This document shows, piece by piece, positions 50,088-59,846 of a DNA stretch of 64,000 nt (its first letter is position 1; each line of letters starts with the position of its first letter). The stretch is from contig NZ_STGQ01000001.1 in NCBI RefSeq assembly GCF_004916975.1, positions 1,512,993-1,576,992 of the forward strand, written 5' to 3'. This DNA comes from Paenibacillus dokdonensis (GTDB lineage Bacteria > Bacillota > Bacilli > Paenibacillales > Paenibacillaceae). A program made the position numbers and the translations under genes. The notes beneath the pieces were generated by a model, which was not told the DNA's origin, searched no databases, and worked only from the letters and a program-made list of their open reading frames with translations.

Positions 50088-50612
50088 ATGGGACAATGGA
50101 TCATCAGACAGGCGGAAGAGAAGGATATTCACGGATTAGCGAAGGTGCATTTGGAAAGCTGGCTAACGACGTACCGCGGTATTGTACCGGATACTTATCT
50201 GGACGGTCTGAAGTTGGAATCACGGATTGAATTGTGGACTAGGGTATTAGAACCTGCCAATAAGACAATGACTTTTGTGCTGGAGAATCCATCTGGTGAG
50301 GTGGTTGGCTTTATTAATGGAGGATTGAGCCGGGAAACAGAACTGGATATTGAGGCCGAGGTTTACTCGCTTTACCTTTTAAAAGAAGCCCATGGGAAGG
50401 GGCATGGCCGCGAACTCATGAATCGCTTGACGAGTTTTTTCCGTGAACAAGGATATCATTCCATGCTGGTATGGGTGCTTGAGGATAATCCTGCAGTACA
50501 GTTTTATAAAAAAATGGGCGGAGAGTTTCTGATGCAAGATGATCTGCAAATCGGCGGGGAATCTGTAACGGAGTTATGTCTTGAATGGAGAAACATAGCG
50601 GTATCAGCATGA
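50088..50612 (+). CDS. GNAT family N-acetyltransferase
   Basis: 174-residue acetyltransferase. Motif A is EVYSLYLLKEAHGKGHGREL (H-G-K-G-H-G CoA loop), and motif B is NPAVQFYKKMGGEF. The N-terminal WIIRQAEEKDIHGLAKVHLE fits the family. ATG 50088 is chosen because AGAGGAA lies nine bases upstream; the frame is open from 50046 but without a ribosome site. Substrate unknown. Confidence 0.88.
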   Translation: MGQWIIRQAEEKDIHGLAKVHLESWLTTYRGIVPDTYLDGLKLESRIELWTRVLEPANKTMTFVLENPSGEVVGFINGGLSRETELDIEAEVYSLYLLKEAHGKGHGRELMNRLTSFFREQGYHSMLVWVLEDNPAVQFYKKMGGEFLMQDDLQIGGESVTELCLEWRNIAVSA

Positions 50613-50670
50613 GGTTTCACATGCGGCCATGAGATTATATCCGTTAATGGATAAGGAGAGGTGACTTGAG

Positions 50671-51006
50671 ATGGATATCGGCAATCTTATTTTAGGTGTT
50701 CTGATCGGTGTGATTTATTTCGTACTTGGCGTTGCGATGAGAATTAAGCCCTCTCATGAAGGGAAAGGATGGTACGGCTACAGATCATCGCAATCGATGA
50801 AAAATGAACGTTTCTGGAATCAGGGTAACAGCTATAGCGCCAATCTGATGATGCTGATGGGGATCATCCTGATTTTGATCAGTGTCATAAGCAGTTTGTG
50901 GATTCAGGGTGCCACTGGTTTTTTTGTCATTGTGGCTGCAGTTGTCCTATTGGCAGCGCTCATGATTGTACTCGTTGAGGGGCGCTTGAAGAAAAACCAG
51001 GAGTGA
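50671..51006 (+). CDS. SdpI/YhfL-type membrane protein
   Basis: 111-residue protein with three hydrophobic helices and the SdpI family motif KGWYGYRSSQSMKNERFWNQ between helices 1 and 2. SdpI is the immunity and signalling protein of the B. subtilis cannibalism toxin SDP, but most family members have no such link. No SdpC or SdpR gene is adjacent. GGAGAGGTGA lies upstream of the ATG. Confidence 0.85.
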   Translation: MDIGNLILGVLIGVIYFVLGVAMRIKPSHEGKGWYGYRSSQSMKNERFWNQGNSYSANLMMLMGIILILISVISSLWIQGATGFFVIVAAVVLLAALMIVLVEGRLKKNQE

Positions 51007-51118
51007 ACATGGGTATCACAAAAAAAATTTACAATTAAATACCAAATTTAGACTTGAAGTTGGCAAAAAATGGTATTAAAATAAGTAACAGATAGTAAAC
51101 AACTTAGTTACAGGACAG

Positions 51119-51146
51119 TTATGGACAGCCAGTCGGCTGTCCATAA
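51119..51146. terminator. Hairpin after SdpI-like gene
   Basis: TTATGGACAGCC (51119-51130) and GGCTGTCCATAA (51135-51146) form a perfect 12-base stem with loop AGTC. No clear T run follows, so it may be a weak terminator or an RNA-protecting hairpin. Confidence 0.5.
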
Positions 51147-51159
51147 TACAAATATTATA

Positions 51160-51174
51160 TTGTAAGCGCATTAT
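51160..51174. promoter_or_regulatory. Candidate cre (CcpA) site upstream of chitinase region
   Basis: TTGTAAGCGCATTAT matches the cre consensus WTGnAAnCGnWnnCW at all but one defined position. It lies 480 bases before the chitinase start and immediately upstream of the Fn3 remnant. Catabolite repression of chitinase genes is common, but distance makes its target uncertain. Confidence 0.45.
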
Positions 51175-51215
51175 ATGTAAATTAAAAACACCTCGGATTA
51201 CAAATGACTTCTTCT

Positions 51216-51590
51216 TCCAACGAATACTAACGCATCAACAACTCCAGCAATTTAATCTCGCCATCTCAAACCTCAACATCCACAACATTCAAACGGGATA
51301 CTTCACACGATAAATATCGGCGTCACCGGCTATGGTCGTATACCCAGGGAACACATTTACCAAGCATGCATTTCCCCGTCGTGCACGATGGACGATTGAT
51401 CACTACGACGGCCTATTCCACCACATTTACGATCAGTGGACTGTCTGCTTAGGCCGCATATACATTCTTCGGTTTATTCAAAGATGCCGCCGGGAGTATT
51501 TCCCTTTAGAGCAATAGAGGGTCAAGGTTAGCACGGACGTACAAGGTCCTGCGGGAAGGGAGGTGGTAATAGTCAGGTCTGTGAACTCTC
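51216..51590 (+). pseudogene. Decayed Fn3 module of a chitinase-like gene
   Basis: The stretch aligns by eye with Fn3 modules of the chitinase downstream. One frame reads TINIGVTGYG (compare STDNVGVIGYD in the chitinase), and another frame reads TTFTISGLSA, a stop, AAYTFFGLFKDAAGSISL, a stop, then SN (compare the Fn3 strand order ending KDAAGNVSAAS). Frames change between the parts and stop codons interrupt both, so no protein can be made. It fills most of the 650-base gap before the chitinase. I see nothing else convincing in this gap. Confidence 0.65.
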
Positions 51591-51656
51591 GCGGTAGAAT
51601 GACTCCAATCCAGTCAGAAGCAGCACCAATCTGATGTGAGAAAGAGAGGCGTCGCC

Positions 51657-54600
51657 ATGCACATGAAAAAAGGTTTCCACGGGGTAATGCTTGCTATGTT
51701 ATGTTTTCTGCTTGCAATTGTTCCATTTTTTCAGGGATCCGCAAATGCAGCTCGTGACGAAAGTAGCGTAAGTGCAGCCGCAGCAGGAAGTAATTACAGA
51801 ATCGTCGGCTATTTCCCGTCCTGGGGAATTTACGGAAGGAGCTATAACGTTTCCAATATTGATGTATCGAAGGTGACGCATATCAACTATGCTTTCGCGG
51901 ATATATGCTGGGATGGCAAGCACGGCAATCCGTCGACGGATTCCGGCAATCCGAACAAGCAGACCTGGCCTTGCACGACAACCGGAATACCACTCCAGCA
52001 AGGTAATGTTCCTAACGGCAGCATCGTGCTTGGCGATCCGGATGCAGATGCGCTTCGTCCGACATCTGGAGGTCCGACGACAGGATGCTGGGCGGATGCG
52101 GCGTGTGGCAACTTCGGTGCCCTGCGCAACCTGAAGGCTGCGAATCCACAACTGAAGACCATTTTATCCGTCGGTGGATGGACTTGGTCCAATCGGTTCT
52201 CGGATACGGCGGCTACGGATGCCACACGTAAGACCTTTGCTAAATCTGCTGTCGATTCGCTGCGTGCATATGGCTTTGATGGTGTGGATCTGGATTGGGA
52301 ATATCCGAATGTAGAGGCTATACCGGGGAACAGCTACCGTCCGGAGGATAAGCAAAATTATACCCTCCTACTGCAGGAAATCCGCAGCCAGCTTGATGCG
52401 GCAGGCGCTCAGGATGGCAAGTATTACATCCTTACGATTGCTTCTGGTGCGAGCCAAACCTTCGTCGATAATACAGAGCTGGCAAAAATCGCTCAGATCG
52501 TCGACTGGATCAATATCATGACCTATGATTTCCACGGAGGATCATGGGAAGGAACAACCAGCCATAACACCGGACTTTACGGAGATCCGAAAGATCCATA
52601 TCTTGCAAATAATTTCTTCGTGGACGGTGCTATTCAGGCTTACCAAAGGGCTGGGGTTCCGATGAACAAGCTGGTACTTGGCCTGGAATTCATGGCACGA
52701 GGCTGGAAGAACTGCCCACCTGGACCCGATAATGACGGCCAATTCCAGACCTGCACGCCGGATCAAGGGGCAGTCTATAAATGGTCACCTGTTGGAACAT
52801 GGGATGACTCCAATTCAGGTAATACCGGTGTGTTTGATTATGGTGACATTGCAGCCAATTATGTGAACAAAAACGGATACACAAGGTATTGGAACAGTAC
52901 AGCCAAAGTTCCGTATCTGTACAATCCGAATACCAAGATCTTCATTTCCTATGATGATACGGAATCTCTCGGTTATAAAACTGATTATATCAAGAATAAG
53001 TATTTGGGCGGCGCCATGTTCTGGGAATTCAGCTCTGATTGTCGGACAAGCCCTAAATTCAGCTGTACCGGTCCAAAGCTGCTGGACAAGGTGTATAACG
53101 ATTTGAATACAGGAACAACGCCAGTGGATAATATAGCCCCGGACGCACCAACCAATCTGGCAGCCTCAGCTATTGGTGACAAAAAAGTCACGCTCAGCTG
53201 GACGGCTTCCACGGATAATGTAGGCGTGATGAATTATGATATTTATCAAGGCGCTACCCTGGTAAAGACAGTTGATGGAGCAACCACAACGGCTCTTGTC
53301 AATGGACTCACGGGTAGCACCGCATATACCTTCTCGGTAAAAGCCAGGGATGCAGCGGGCAACACTTCTGCGGCGAGCAGCCCGCTGAGCGTTACAACCG
53401 CCCCGCCAATTATTGATAATCAGCCGCCAACCTCACCGGCGAACTTGACCTCGACTGCCAAGACGAAAACAAGCATTTCATTGAAATGGGACGTTTCGAC
53501 AGATAATGATGATATCGCAGGTTACGATATATACCAGAACGGTTCTCTAGTAAAATCTACGGCAAATCTGACTGAGACTGTGACAGGTTTAACTTCGGGA
53601 ACGACTTACAGCTATTATGTCAAAGCTAAGGATCTATCAGGAAATGCCTCCTCGGCAAGCAATACCATTAGTGTAACGACGCCGACAGATCCGAATTACC
53701 CTGCTTGGCAGTCAAATAAGGCTTATGCAGTAGGTGCTTATGTAACATACAACGGCAATCTATATAAATGTACGTATGCTCATACCTCACTTGTCGGCTG
53801 GGAGCCTCCTTCCGCTCCGACCTTGTGGCAGCTGCAATCAGCTCCTCCACAGGACACGCAGGCTCCAACTGCGCCAACCAATCTGGCAGTCTCTGCCCAA
53901 ACAGCCAGTTCAGTAACATTGACTTGGACAGCATCTACGGATAATCTCGGAGTATCCGGCTATGATGTGTATCAAGGAAGCTCGCTTGTAGGAAATGTTA
54001 CTGCCACAACATATACCGTCACAGGGCTCACACCTTCAGCATCTTATTCCTTCACGGTGAAGGTGAAGGATGCCTCCGGCAATGTATCGCCAGCAAGCAA
54101 TGTGGCTACGGCTACCCTCGGGGCTGCGGATACTTCACCTCCAACGGCCCCGGGTAATCTGGCGATCGCGGCGAAGACTGCCACGTCAGCAACCTTAACC
54201 TGGACAGCATCCACAGATAATGTGAGTGTTACAGGCTATGATGTGTATCAGGGTTCTGCGCTTGCAGCCTCTGTGAATGGTTCTACTATATCAGCCGTTA
54301 TTAGCGGATTAACGCCTAATACCTCTTATATATTTACGGTCAAGGCAAAGGATGGTGCAGGCAATGTCTCTGCGGCCAGCAGTGCAGCTACAGTTACAAC
54401 GGATGTGCTTTCAACAGATACTACACCGCCAACTGCACCAGCTAATCTTGCTGCTTCTGGCAAGACTCAAACCAGCGTCACATTGTCGTGGACAGCATCC
54501 ACGGATAATGTAGGCGTTATAGGCTATGATGTGTATCAAGGAACTTCACTCGCAGCATCGGTGAATGGCACAACGGTAGCGGCCACGATCACTGGTCTTA

Positions 54601-54854
54601 CAGCCAATACAGCCTACACATTTATCGTTGTGGCCAAGGATGCCGCGGGTAATGCGTCTATGGCCAGCAATGCTTTGACAGTAACAACAGATTCCTCCAT
54701 ACCTGCCCTGGGAGCTTGGGCAGCAGGTAAGGCTTATGTGAAAGATGACCTGGTAACATACAGTGGCAAAGTGTATAAATGCCTGCAGCCGCATACCTCA
54801 CTGGCAGGCTGGGAGCCATCGAATGTACCGGCATTGTGGAGTTTACTGCCATAA
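51657..54854 (+). CDS. Modular GH18 chitinase with Fn3 and CBM5/12 modules
   Basis: 1065-residue secreted chitinase. A signal peptide ends at about GSANA. The GH18 catalytic domain (about 47-484) contains the signature FDGVDLDWEYP with the proton donor Glu215, and also YFPSWGIYG and MTYDFHG. Then follow Fn3 (490-581), Fn3 (586-676), a CBM5/12 chitin-binding module (679-725; AWQSNKAYAVGAYVTYNG), three more Fn3 modules (733-819, 824-916, 921-1011) and a terminal CBM5/12 (1017-1065). It degrades extracellular chitin. AAGAGAGG precedes the ATG at 51657 by seven bases. The Fn3 modules are similar at DNA level. Confidence 0.93.
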   Translation: MHMKKGFHGVMLAMLCFLLAIVPFFQGSANAARDESSVSAAAAGSNYRIVGYFPSWGIYGRSYNVSNIDVSKVTHINYAFADICWDGKHGNPSTDSGNPNKQTWPCTTTGIPLQQGNVPNGSIVLGDPDADALRPTSGGPTTGCWADAACGNFGALRNLKAANPQLKTILSVGGWTWSNRFSDTAATDATRKTFAKSAVDSLRAYGFDGVDLDWEYPNVEAIPGNSYRPEDKQNYTLLLQEIRSQLDAAGAQDGKYYILTIASGASQTFVDNTELAKIAQIVDWINIMTYDFHGGSWEGTTSHNTGLYGDPKDPYLANNFFVDGAIQAYQRAGVPMNKLVLGLEFMARGWKNCPPGPDNDGQFQTCTPDQGAVYKWSPVGTWDDSNSGNTGVFDYGDIAANYVNKNGYTRYWNSTAKVPYLYNPNTKIFISYDDTESLGYKTDYIKNKYLGGAMFWEFSSDCRTSPKFSCTGPKLLDKVYNDLNTGTTPVDNIAPDAPTNLAASAIGDKKVTLSWTASTDNVGVMNYDIYQGATLVKTVDGATTTALVNGLTGSTAYTFSVKARDAAGNTSAASSPLSVTTAPPIIDNQPPTSPANLTSTAKTKTSISLKWDVSTDNDDIAGYDIYQNGSLVKSTANLTETVTGLTSGTTYSYYVKAKDLSGNASSASNTISVTTPTDPNYPAWQSNKAYAVGAYVTYNGNLYKCTYAHTSLVGWEPPSAPTLWQLQSAPPQDTQAPTAPTNLAVSAQTASSVTLTWTASTDNLGVSGYDVYQGSSLVGNVTATTYTVTGLTPSASYSFTVKVKDASGNVSPASNVATATLGAADTSPPTAPGNLAIAAKTATSATLTWTASTDNVSVTGYDVYQGSALAASVNGSTISAVISGLTPNTSYIFTVKAKDGAGNVSAASSAATVTTDVLSTDTTPPTAPANLAASGKTQTSVTLSWTASTDNVGVIGYDVYQGTSLAASVNGTTVAATITGLTANTAYTFIVVAKDAAGNASMASNALTVTTDSSIPALGAWAAGKAYVKDDLVTYSGKVYKCLQPHTSLAGWEPSNVPALWSLLP

Positions 54855-54906
54855 TACAGCCTGCTGCTTCAACATGTAACCTGTTTGAGCACAAGTGAAA
54901 TGATCA

Positions 54907-54946
54907 AGCCGTCCGCTTCAGGGTTCATTCCTGGAGCGGGCTGTTT
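54907..54946 (+). terminator. Probable terminator after chitinase gene
   Basis: CCGCTTCAGG (54913-54922) pairs with CCTGGAGCGG (54930-54939; one G-U pair) over a seven-base loop, with AGC and GCT extending the stem, and ends in GTTTAAAT. The T run is short. Confidence 0.6.
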
Positions 54947-55071
54947 AAATGTAGAAAGACATACATAACATATTCGGCAAGAAAGAGCCTGTATCTATGG
55001 TTTTAATCGGAAAAGGCATTATACTGTATATAATTCGACATCATAGTGGGCATAGGCGAAAGGAGAAGGCT

Positions 55072-55830
55072 TTGGAAGATTCATTACAGAAAGAACGGGA
55101 AATTATGAAGGTATGTCTGCTGGCAGGACAAATTATGCTGCAAAGTGGTGCAGAAACATACCGGGTAGAGGATACAATGATGAGGATTGCTTCTTCTTAC
55201 GGCATTGACCACACACACAGCTACATGACCCCAACGGGGATTATCTTCTCCCTTGAGGATCCGCAGCCCATGACAAGGCTTAACCGGATTACGGAGCGGA
55301 CAACTAATTTACATAAGATAGATCAAGTGAACAGCCTTTCCCGTCGGATTAGCGCGGGTGAATTATCGATAGATGAGGCATATCTAGCGCTTCAGGAGAT
55401 TGACCGTACCCAGGCCATATACCCGCTATGGCTTAACGTGCTCATGGCTGCGGTCGCTAGCGGATGCTTCCTGATTATGTTCCGCGGGACCTGGTCTGAC
55501 TTCATACCGGCAATGCTGGCAGGTGGAATCGGCTATTACTGCTCGGTGCTTTTGCATCGTCTGGTTCCGGTTAAATTTTTCGCTGAATTTTCAGGGGCAC
55601 TGATGATTGGTTTGAGTTCTATTTTCTTTGTTAAATACGGATTTGGGCAGGCTCGTGACATCATCATTATCAGCTCTGTCATGCCGCTCGTTCCCGGACT
55701 ACTCATCACGAATGCGATCCGGGATCTCATGGCGGGACATCTGGTCTCCGGCTTGTCCAAGGGAGCGGAAGCTTTTATCACATCCTTTGCCATTGGCGCG
55801 GGCATCGCGTTCATGCTGTCGTTTCAATAG
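55072..55830 (+). CDS. Threonine/serine exporter family, N-terminal half (ThrE/YjjP-like)
   Basis: 252-residue membrane protein corresponding to the N-terminal (DUF1212) half of ThrE. The cytosolic part carries AGQIMLQSGAETYRVEDTMM and SYMTPTGIIFSLED, followed by five hydrophobic helices and the conserved VMPLVPGLLITNAIRDLM loop. The TTG at 55072 is preferred: AAAGGAG at 55059-55065 precedes it, while a TATAAT -10-like element lies inside the upstream open frame that starts at 54997. It is paired with the next gene to form a two-part exporter. Confidence 0.83.
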   Translation: MEDSLQKEREIMKVCLLAGQIMLQSGAETYRVEDTMMRIASSYGIDHTHSYMTPTGIIFSLEDPQPMTRLNRITERTTNLHKIDQVNSLSRRISAGELSIDEAYLALQEIDRTQAIYPLWLNVLMAAVASGCFLIMFRGTWSDFIPAMLAGGIGYYCSVLLHRLVPVKFFAEFSGALMIGLSSIFFVKYGFGQARDIIIISSVMPLVPGLLITNAIRDLMAGHLVSGLSKGAEAFITSFAIGAGIAFMLSFQ

Positions 55831-55839
55831 GGGGACTTT

Positions 55840-56283
55840 ATGTATATTGAACAGATCGTAACCAGTTTTATTGCTTCTGCCGCATTTGGCATGATTTTTA
55901 ATTGTCCGAAAAAGGCACTCATCCAGTGCGGACTGGCGGGGATGGTAGGTTGGGTGCTGTATATCTGGCTGCAGGATATCGGAGTTCAGCGGCTGACTGC
56001 TACTGTGGTTGCCGCCTATTGTGTCACGATGATCAGTTATATTTTCGCGAAAACCTATCGTACGCCGATCATCGTATTCAGCGTCTCGGGTATTATCCCG
56101 CTTGTTCCGGGGGGATTGGCCTATCACGCCATGCGGAATGCTGTGGAAAATCAATATAATGAGGCAGTCCAGTCGGGTGCAGAGGCTTTTATGATGTCGG
56201 GGGCTATTGCGCTGGGGCTGCTGTTGTCAGAGGTGACCAATCAGGTTATTCGGAAAATGCGGACTTCCAAGACCAGTGAATAA
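55840..56283 (+). CDS. Threonine/serine exporter family, C-terminal half (DUF3815)
   Basis: 147-residue membrane protein with five predicted helices, matching the C-terminal half of ThrE. The conserved segment SGIIPLVPGGLAYHAMRNAV mirrors the loop of the larger partner. In many bacteria the two halves form one polypeptide; here they are separate genes ten bases apart, as in the YjjP/YjjB split type. Amino-acid or dicarboxylate export is inferred from the family. GGGGGA lies before the ATG. Confidence 0.83.
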   Translation: MYIEQIVTSFIASAAFGMIFNCPKKALIQCGLAGMVGWVLYIWLQDIGVQRLTATVVAAYCVTMISYIFAKTYRTPIIVFSVSGIIPLVPGGLAYHAMRNAVENQYNEAVQSGAEAFMMSGAIALGLLLSEVTNQVIRKMRTSKTSE

Positions 56284-56331
56284 TCAGTTGTCATCCAACC
56301 GTATAGGAGGTACATGCGAGGAGGAACCCAT

Positions 56332-57477
56332 ATGAATAAAGAGATGGTTATCGTGCTTGCTCCGGATTCTTTTAAGGAGAGCATGACAGCAAAGCAGGCC
56401 TGTGAGGCGATGGAACGTGGCATTCGCAAGGCGAATCCATCGGTCCGATGCGTTCATGTCCCGATGGCTGACGGTGGGGAAGGAACAATGCAGTCACTGG
56501 TGGATGCGACAGGCGGGATCATTCATTCGCTCATGGTCGAGGGACCATTAGGCAATCAGGTAGAAGCATTTTACGGAATTACAGGTGATGGGAAGACCGC
56601 TGTTCTGGAGATGGCAAGTGCAAGCGGTATCGGTCTCGTGCCCGTATCAGAGCGAAATCCCATGCTGGCCTCGACCTATGGTACGGGACAATTGATACAT
56701 GCCGCATTGAATCACGGCGTAGACAAGCTCTTGATTGGTATCGGCGGCAGTGCTACCAATGATGGCGGTGCCGGAGCGATTCAGGCATTGGGCGGGCGGC
56801 TGCTGAATGAAGAAGGCGAGGAACTCGGGCTTGGCGGTGGCGGACTAGGGAAATTATCCAGCATTGACTTAAGTGGTTTGGATCCGAGAATAGCAAACGT
56901 ACAGATTGAAATAGCGTGTGATGTCACCAATCCTCTCTGCGGACCTAAGGGAGCATCTCAAGTGTTTGGGCCGCAAAAAGGTGCCACGCCGGAGATGATA
57001 GCGGAGCTGGATGCCAATTTACTGCACTATGCGGATGTGATTAAATCCCAGCTGAACAAGGATATTGCGAATATCCTGGGCGCAGGCGCCGCCGGGGGAC
57101 TGGGTGCAGGATTGATGGTGTTTTTGAACGGTGTTCTTAAAAAAGGGATCGACCTGGTCATCGAATATACGGGGCTTGAAGAGAAAGCAAAGCAAGCTGA
57201 TATGGTGTGGACAGGGGAAGGAAGTATGGACTATCAAACTCAATTCGGTAAGACACCTCTCGGCGTAGCCATGATAGCCCAAAAGCTGAATAAGCCGGTT
57301 ATCGCATTTGCCGGCCGGATCGGGGATGGAATTGAAACATTGTATGGACAGGGGATTGATGCCATCTTTGGCATTATGCCTGGAGTTTCTACGCTGGAGG
57401 AAGCGCTGCGGCAAGGACCTACAAATATGGAACGGGCTTCGGAGAATGTGATGCGGTTAATGATGGCCATGAAGTAG
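56332..57477 (+). CDS. glxK: Glycerate kinase
   Basis: 381-residue glycerate kinase of the GlxK/GarK family, phosphorylating D-glycerate (usually to 2-phosphoglycerate). The N-terminus IVLAPDSFKESMTAKQACEA, then CVHVPMADGGEGTMQSLVDA, GIGGSATNDGGAGAIQALGG and WTGEGSMDYQTQFGKTPLGV are all signature blocks. GAGGAGG precedes the ATG at 56332 by about eight bases; an in-frame ATG at 56314 lies upstream of that site. A terminator lies shortly downstream. Confidence 0.92.
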   Translation: MNKEMVIVLAPDSFKESMTAKQACEAMERGIRKANPSVRCVHVPMADGGEGTMQSLVDATGGIIHSLMVEGPLGNQVEAFYGITGDGKTAVLEMASASGIGLVPVSERNPMLASTYGTGQLIHAALNHGVDKLLIGIGGSATNDGGAGAIQALGGRLLNEEGEELGLGGGGLGKLSSIDLSGLDPRIANVQIEIACDVTNPLCGPKGASQVFGPQKGATPEMIAELDANLLHYADVIKSQLNKDIANILGAGAAGGLGAGLMVFLNGVLKKGIDLVIEYTGLEEKAKQADMVWTGEGSMDYQTQFGKTPLGVAMIAQKLNKPVIAFAGRIGDGIETLYGQGIDAIFGIMPGVSTLEEALRQGPTNMERASENVMRLMMAMK

Positions 57478-57517
57478 CATTTTTTTGGATCTTCTAAAAG
57501 GATATTGGAAATAAAAT

Positions 57518-57555
57518 AGCGGGACAAGGTATCATATCCTTGCCCCGCTTCTTTT
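57518..57555. terminator. Bidirectional terminator between convergent genes
   Basis: AGCGGGACAAGG (57518-57529) pairs with CCTTGCCCCGCT (57538-57549; one mismatch), eight-base loop, followed by TCTTTTT. It serves glycerate kinase on the plus strand and the methyltransferase on the minus strand. Confidence 0.8.
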
Positions 57556-58391
57556 TATTTAATCCCGATTCTCATCCTGTAGCTGAACAGCACTTCAAGC
57601 GTACGGTCCTGGAAATGCTCCTTAACCAGCTCTTTGAACCGATGAATTTCTTCATCAAGATCGGGTAACCCAAGCTTCAACACGGTCTGGATACCGCCTT
57701 GGCTTAGCGCAAGACCGAAGTATCGTTCTCCGTCACAAAGTTCCCGGTTATGAAAAACGATTTCCCGAGCATAGCGGAAAGCTCCGCTGTGAAGGATGTT
57801 GGCCAGATGCGATTCCTTATTCCGTTTCAGAGCTTGATCCTGTTGAGACTGACGCTCTTGGAGCAGCTTGTCGGCATTGCCGAGAAGCCCTACATAAGCT
57901 TTCTCGGACTGCCATGAAGCGGTTGGCGGCCAATCGCAGTCATATGCGGCAAAGATGCCACCCGGCCTCAGAACCCGGGCTACCTCGGCCAGTGTGCTGA
58001 CCGGCTCCATCCAGTGGAAGGATTGGGAACAGGTAATCAAATCAGCGGTTCCATCGGGAAATTCAAGCTGGTTGGAATAACCGCTCATGAAACGGATGCT
58101 GCCGTCAGTTTCTTGAAGATGCAGCGAGTTCAGCTTGGCCTCGGCTTTACCACGCATATCGTCATTAGGCTCCACACCAACGATGTTGTGCGCATGTTTC
58201 CCCCAGATAAATGTGGAAAGGCCAGTGCCGCAGCCGATATCCAAGACCAGGCCCGGCTTCTGCTGGAGATAGCCAGTCAGAATATTTACAACTTCTTGTG
58301 GGGCGCTGGGGCGGTACCGGTCATAGGTATCCTCATAGCCGGAGAAGCGCTCAATATTGCTTTGTCGGTTGCCCTCAGGAAGAATGTTCAT
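57555..58391 (-). CDS. Class I SAM-dependent methyltransferase
   Basis: 278-residue Rossmann-fold methyltransferase. Motif I is [18 protein letters not shown], the acidic strand-2 residue is in [10 protein letters not shown], and motif IV is [16 protein letters not shown]. The family sometimes acts on small metabolites; substrate unknown. Its start overlaps the stop of the upstream pepT gene by four bases, so the two are one operon with coupled translation. Confidence 0.9.
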   Translation of the reverse strand: MNILPEGNRQSNIERFSGYEDTYDRYRPSAPQEVVNILTGYLQQKPGLVLDIGCGTGLSTFIWGKHAHNIVGVEPNDDMRGKAEAKLNSLHLQETDGSIRFMSGYSNQLEFPDGTADLITCSQSFHWMEPVSTLAEVARVLRPGGIFAAYDCDWPPTASWQSEKAYVGLLGNADKLLQERQSQQDQALKRNKESHLANILHSGAFRYAREIVFHNRELCDGERYFGLALSQGGIQTVLKLGLPDLDEEIHRFKELVKEHFQDRTLEVLFSYRMRIGIK

Positions 58392-59623
58392 GCGCCGCGC
58401 TGCTCAAAGCGTTGAACGATTTCCACGATGACCTGCACCGACTTCAGCATATTATCCACCGAAATGTATTCAAATTTACCGTGGTAGTTCTCGCCGCCAG
58501 TAAAGATGTTTGGTGTTGGCAGGCCCATATAGGAGAGCTGTGAACCATCTGTGCCGCCGCGGATCGGCTTGACGATCGGCTTGATTCCCAGGCTTTCCAT
58601 GGCAGCATAGGCGATATCTACAATTTCTTTCACAGGCTCGATTTTTTCTTTCATATTATAATACTGGTCAAGCATCTCCAGCACAATCCGCTCTTCTCCG
58701 TATTTGGCCTGGAGCTCATGCACGATACGTTTCATGTTTTGCTTCTTGTTCTCGAATTCCGTTTTGTCAAAATCACGGATGATATATTCCATTCTTGTGC
58801 GTTCGGTGTCGCCATTTTGGCTCATGAGGTGGTAGAATCCATCATAACCATCCGTATGCTCAGGTGCCTGCTCAGCTGGCAGCATGCCGTTCAGCTCCAT
58901 GGCGATTTTAACGGAATTGACCATTTTGTTCTTAGCTGTGCCTGGATGGACATTCGTGCCGTTAATCGTAATGCTGGCTTTGGCTGCGTTGAAGCTTTCA
59001 TATTCCAGTTCCCCAAGGGGTCCTCCGTCCATGGTGTAAGCGAAGGTAGCATCAAATGCTTTCACATCAAATTTCTCAGGGCCTCTGCCGATTTCTTCAT
59101 CGGGAGTAAATGCCACACGGATTTTTCCATGTTTTATTTCCGGATGAGCAATCAGATAGGCCATGGCTGTCATGATTTCGGCGATGCCGGCTTTGTCATC
59201 AGCTCCAAGCAGCGTGGTTCCATCGGTCGTAATCAGCGTATGGCCTTTATACCCAGGCAGCTCGGGGAATTGCTTTGGAGACAGCACGACCTTGAGTCCG
59301 GAATTTAAGACAAGGTCACCGCCATCATAATTTTCCACGATTTGCGGATTAACTCCTGCTCCCGTAAAGTCCGTGGCGGTGTCCACATGGGCCAGGAAGC
59401 CGATGGTTGGCACGTCGCGGTCTGTATTAGACGGCAGTGTCGCCATGACATAACCGTGTTCATCCATGGTGACTTCCTGCATGCCGATTACGTTAAGCTC
59501 TTCAACCAGCTTTCGCGCAAGTGTCAACTGACCCGGTGTAGAAGGACAAGAGGGACTGTCCTCATTCGATTGTGTTTCAACTCTGGCATAGGAAATAAAG
59601 CGATCCATGATTTCCTGTTTCAT
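58388..59623 (-). CDS. pepT: Peptidase T (tripeptide aminopeptidase)
   Basis: 411-residue M20B metallopeptidase that removes N-terminal residues from tripeptides. Zinc-site and catalytic blocks are all present: [12 protein letters not shown] (His, Asp), [15 protein letters not shown] (bridging Asp), [15 protein letters not shown] (catalytic Glu and ligand Glu), [19 protein letters not shown], and [13 protein letters not shown] (His). It has no signal peptide, so it is cytoplasmic. It forms an operon with a methyltransferase gene downstream on the minus strand. Confidence 0.93.
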   Translation of the reverse strand: MKQEIMDRFISYARVETQSNEDSPSCPSTPGQLTLARKLVEELNVIGMQEVTMDEHGYVMATLPSNTDRDVPTIGFLAHVDTATDFTGAGVNPQIVENYDGGDLVLNSGLKVVLSPKQFPELPGYKGHTLITTDGTTLLGADDKAGIAEIMTAMAYLIAHPEIKHGKIRVAFTPDEEIGRGPEKFDVKAFDATFAYTMDGGPLGELEYESFNAAKASITINGTNVHPGTAKNKMVNSVKIAMELNGMLPAEQAPEHTDGYDGFYHLMSQNGDTERTRMEYIIRDFDKTEFENKKQNMKRIVHELQAKYGEERIVLEMLDQYYNMKEKIEPVKEIVDIAYAAMESLGIKPIVKPIRGGTDGSQLSYMGLPTPNIFTGGENYHGKFEYISVDNMLKSVQVIVEIVQRFEQRGA

Positions 59624-59846
59624 ATTCGTCAGCTCCCTTTGTATTTTGCTAATCCTATGTACAATGCGGTTTGATTTCTATGATATCACGGACAGAACAT
59701 AAAATCACAGGGAGGCTGCTATCAGGCAGGAAATGGTATAATCGGGGATATTTCTCAAAACATCATCAGGATATACGACGTTTATTACATAGGTGGGTGG
59801 TTTCAACCGGATGAAAATATTGAAAATGTACTGGAGGTATTAACTT

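Noticed and set aside
51181..51650. Riboswitch or structured leader RNA upstream of the chitinase
   Set aside because: I compared it with c-di-GMP and T-box core motifs and found none; similarity to decayed Fn3 coding sequence explains most of it.
53850..54700. Repeats that might look like a CRISPR or satellite array
   Set aside because: They are Fn3-coding repeats of about 290 bases in frame, with conserved protein strands.
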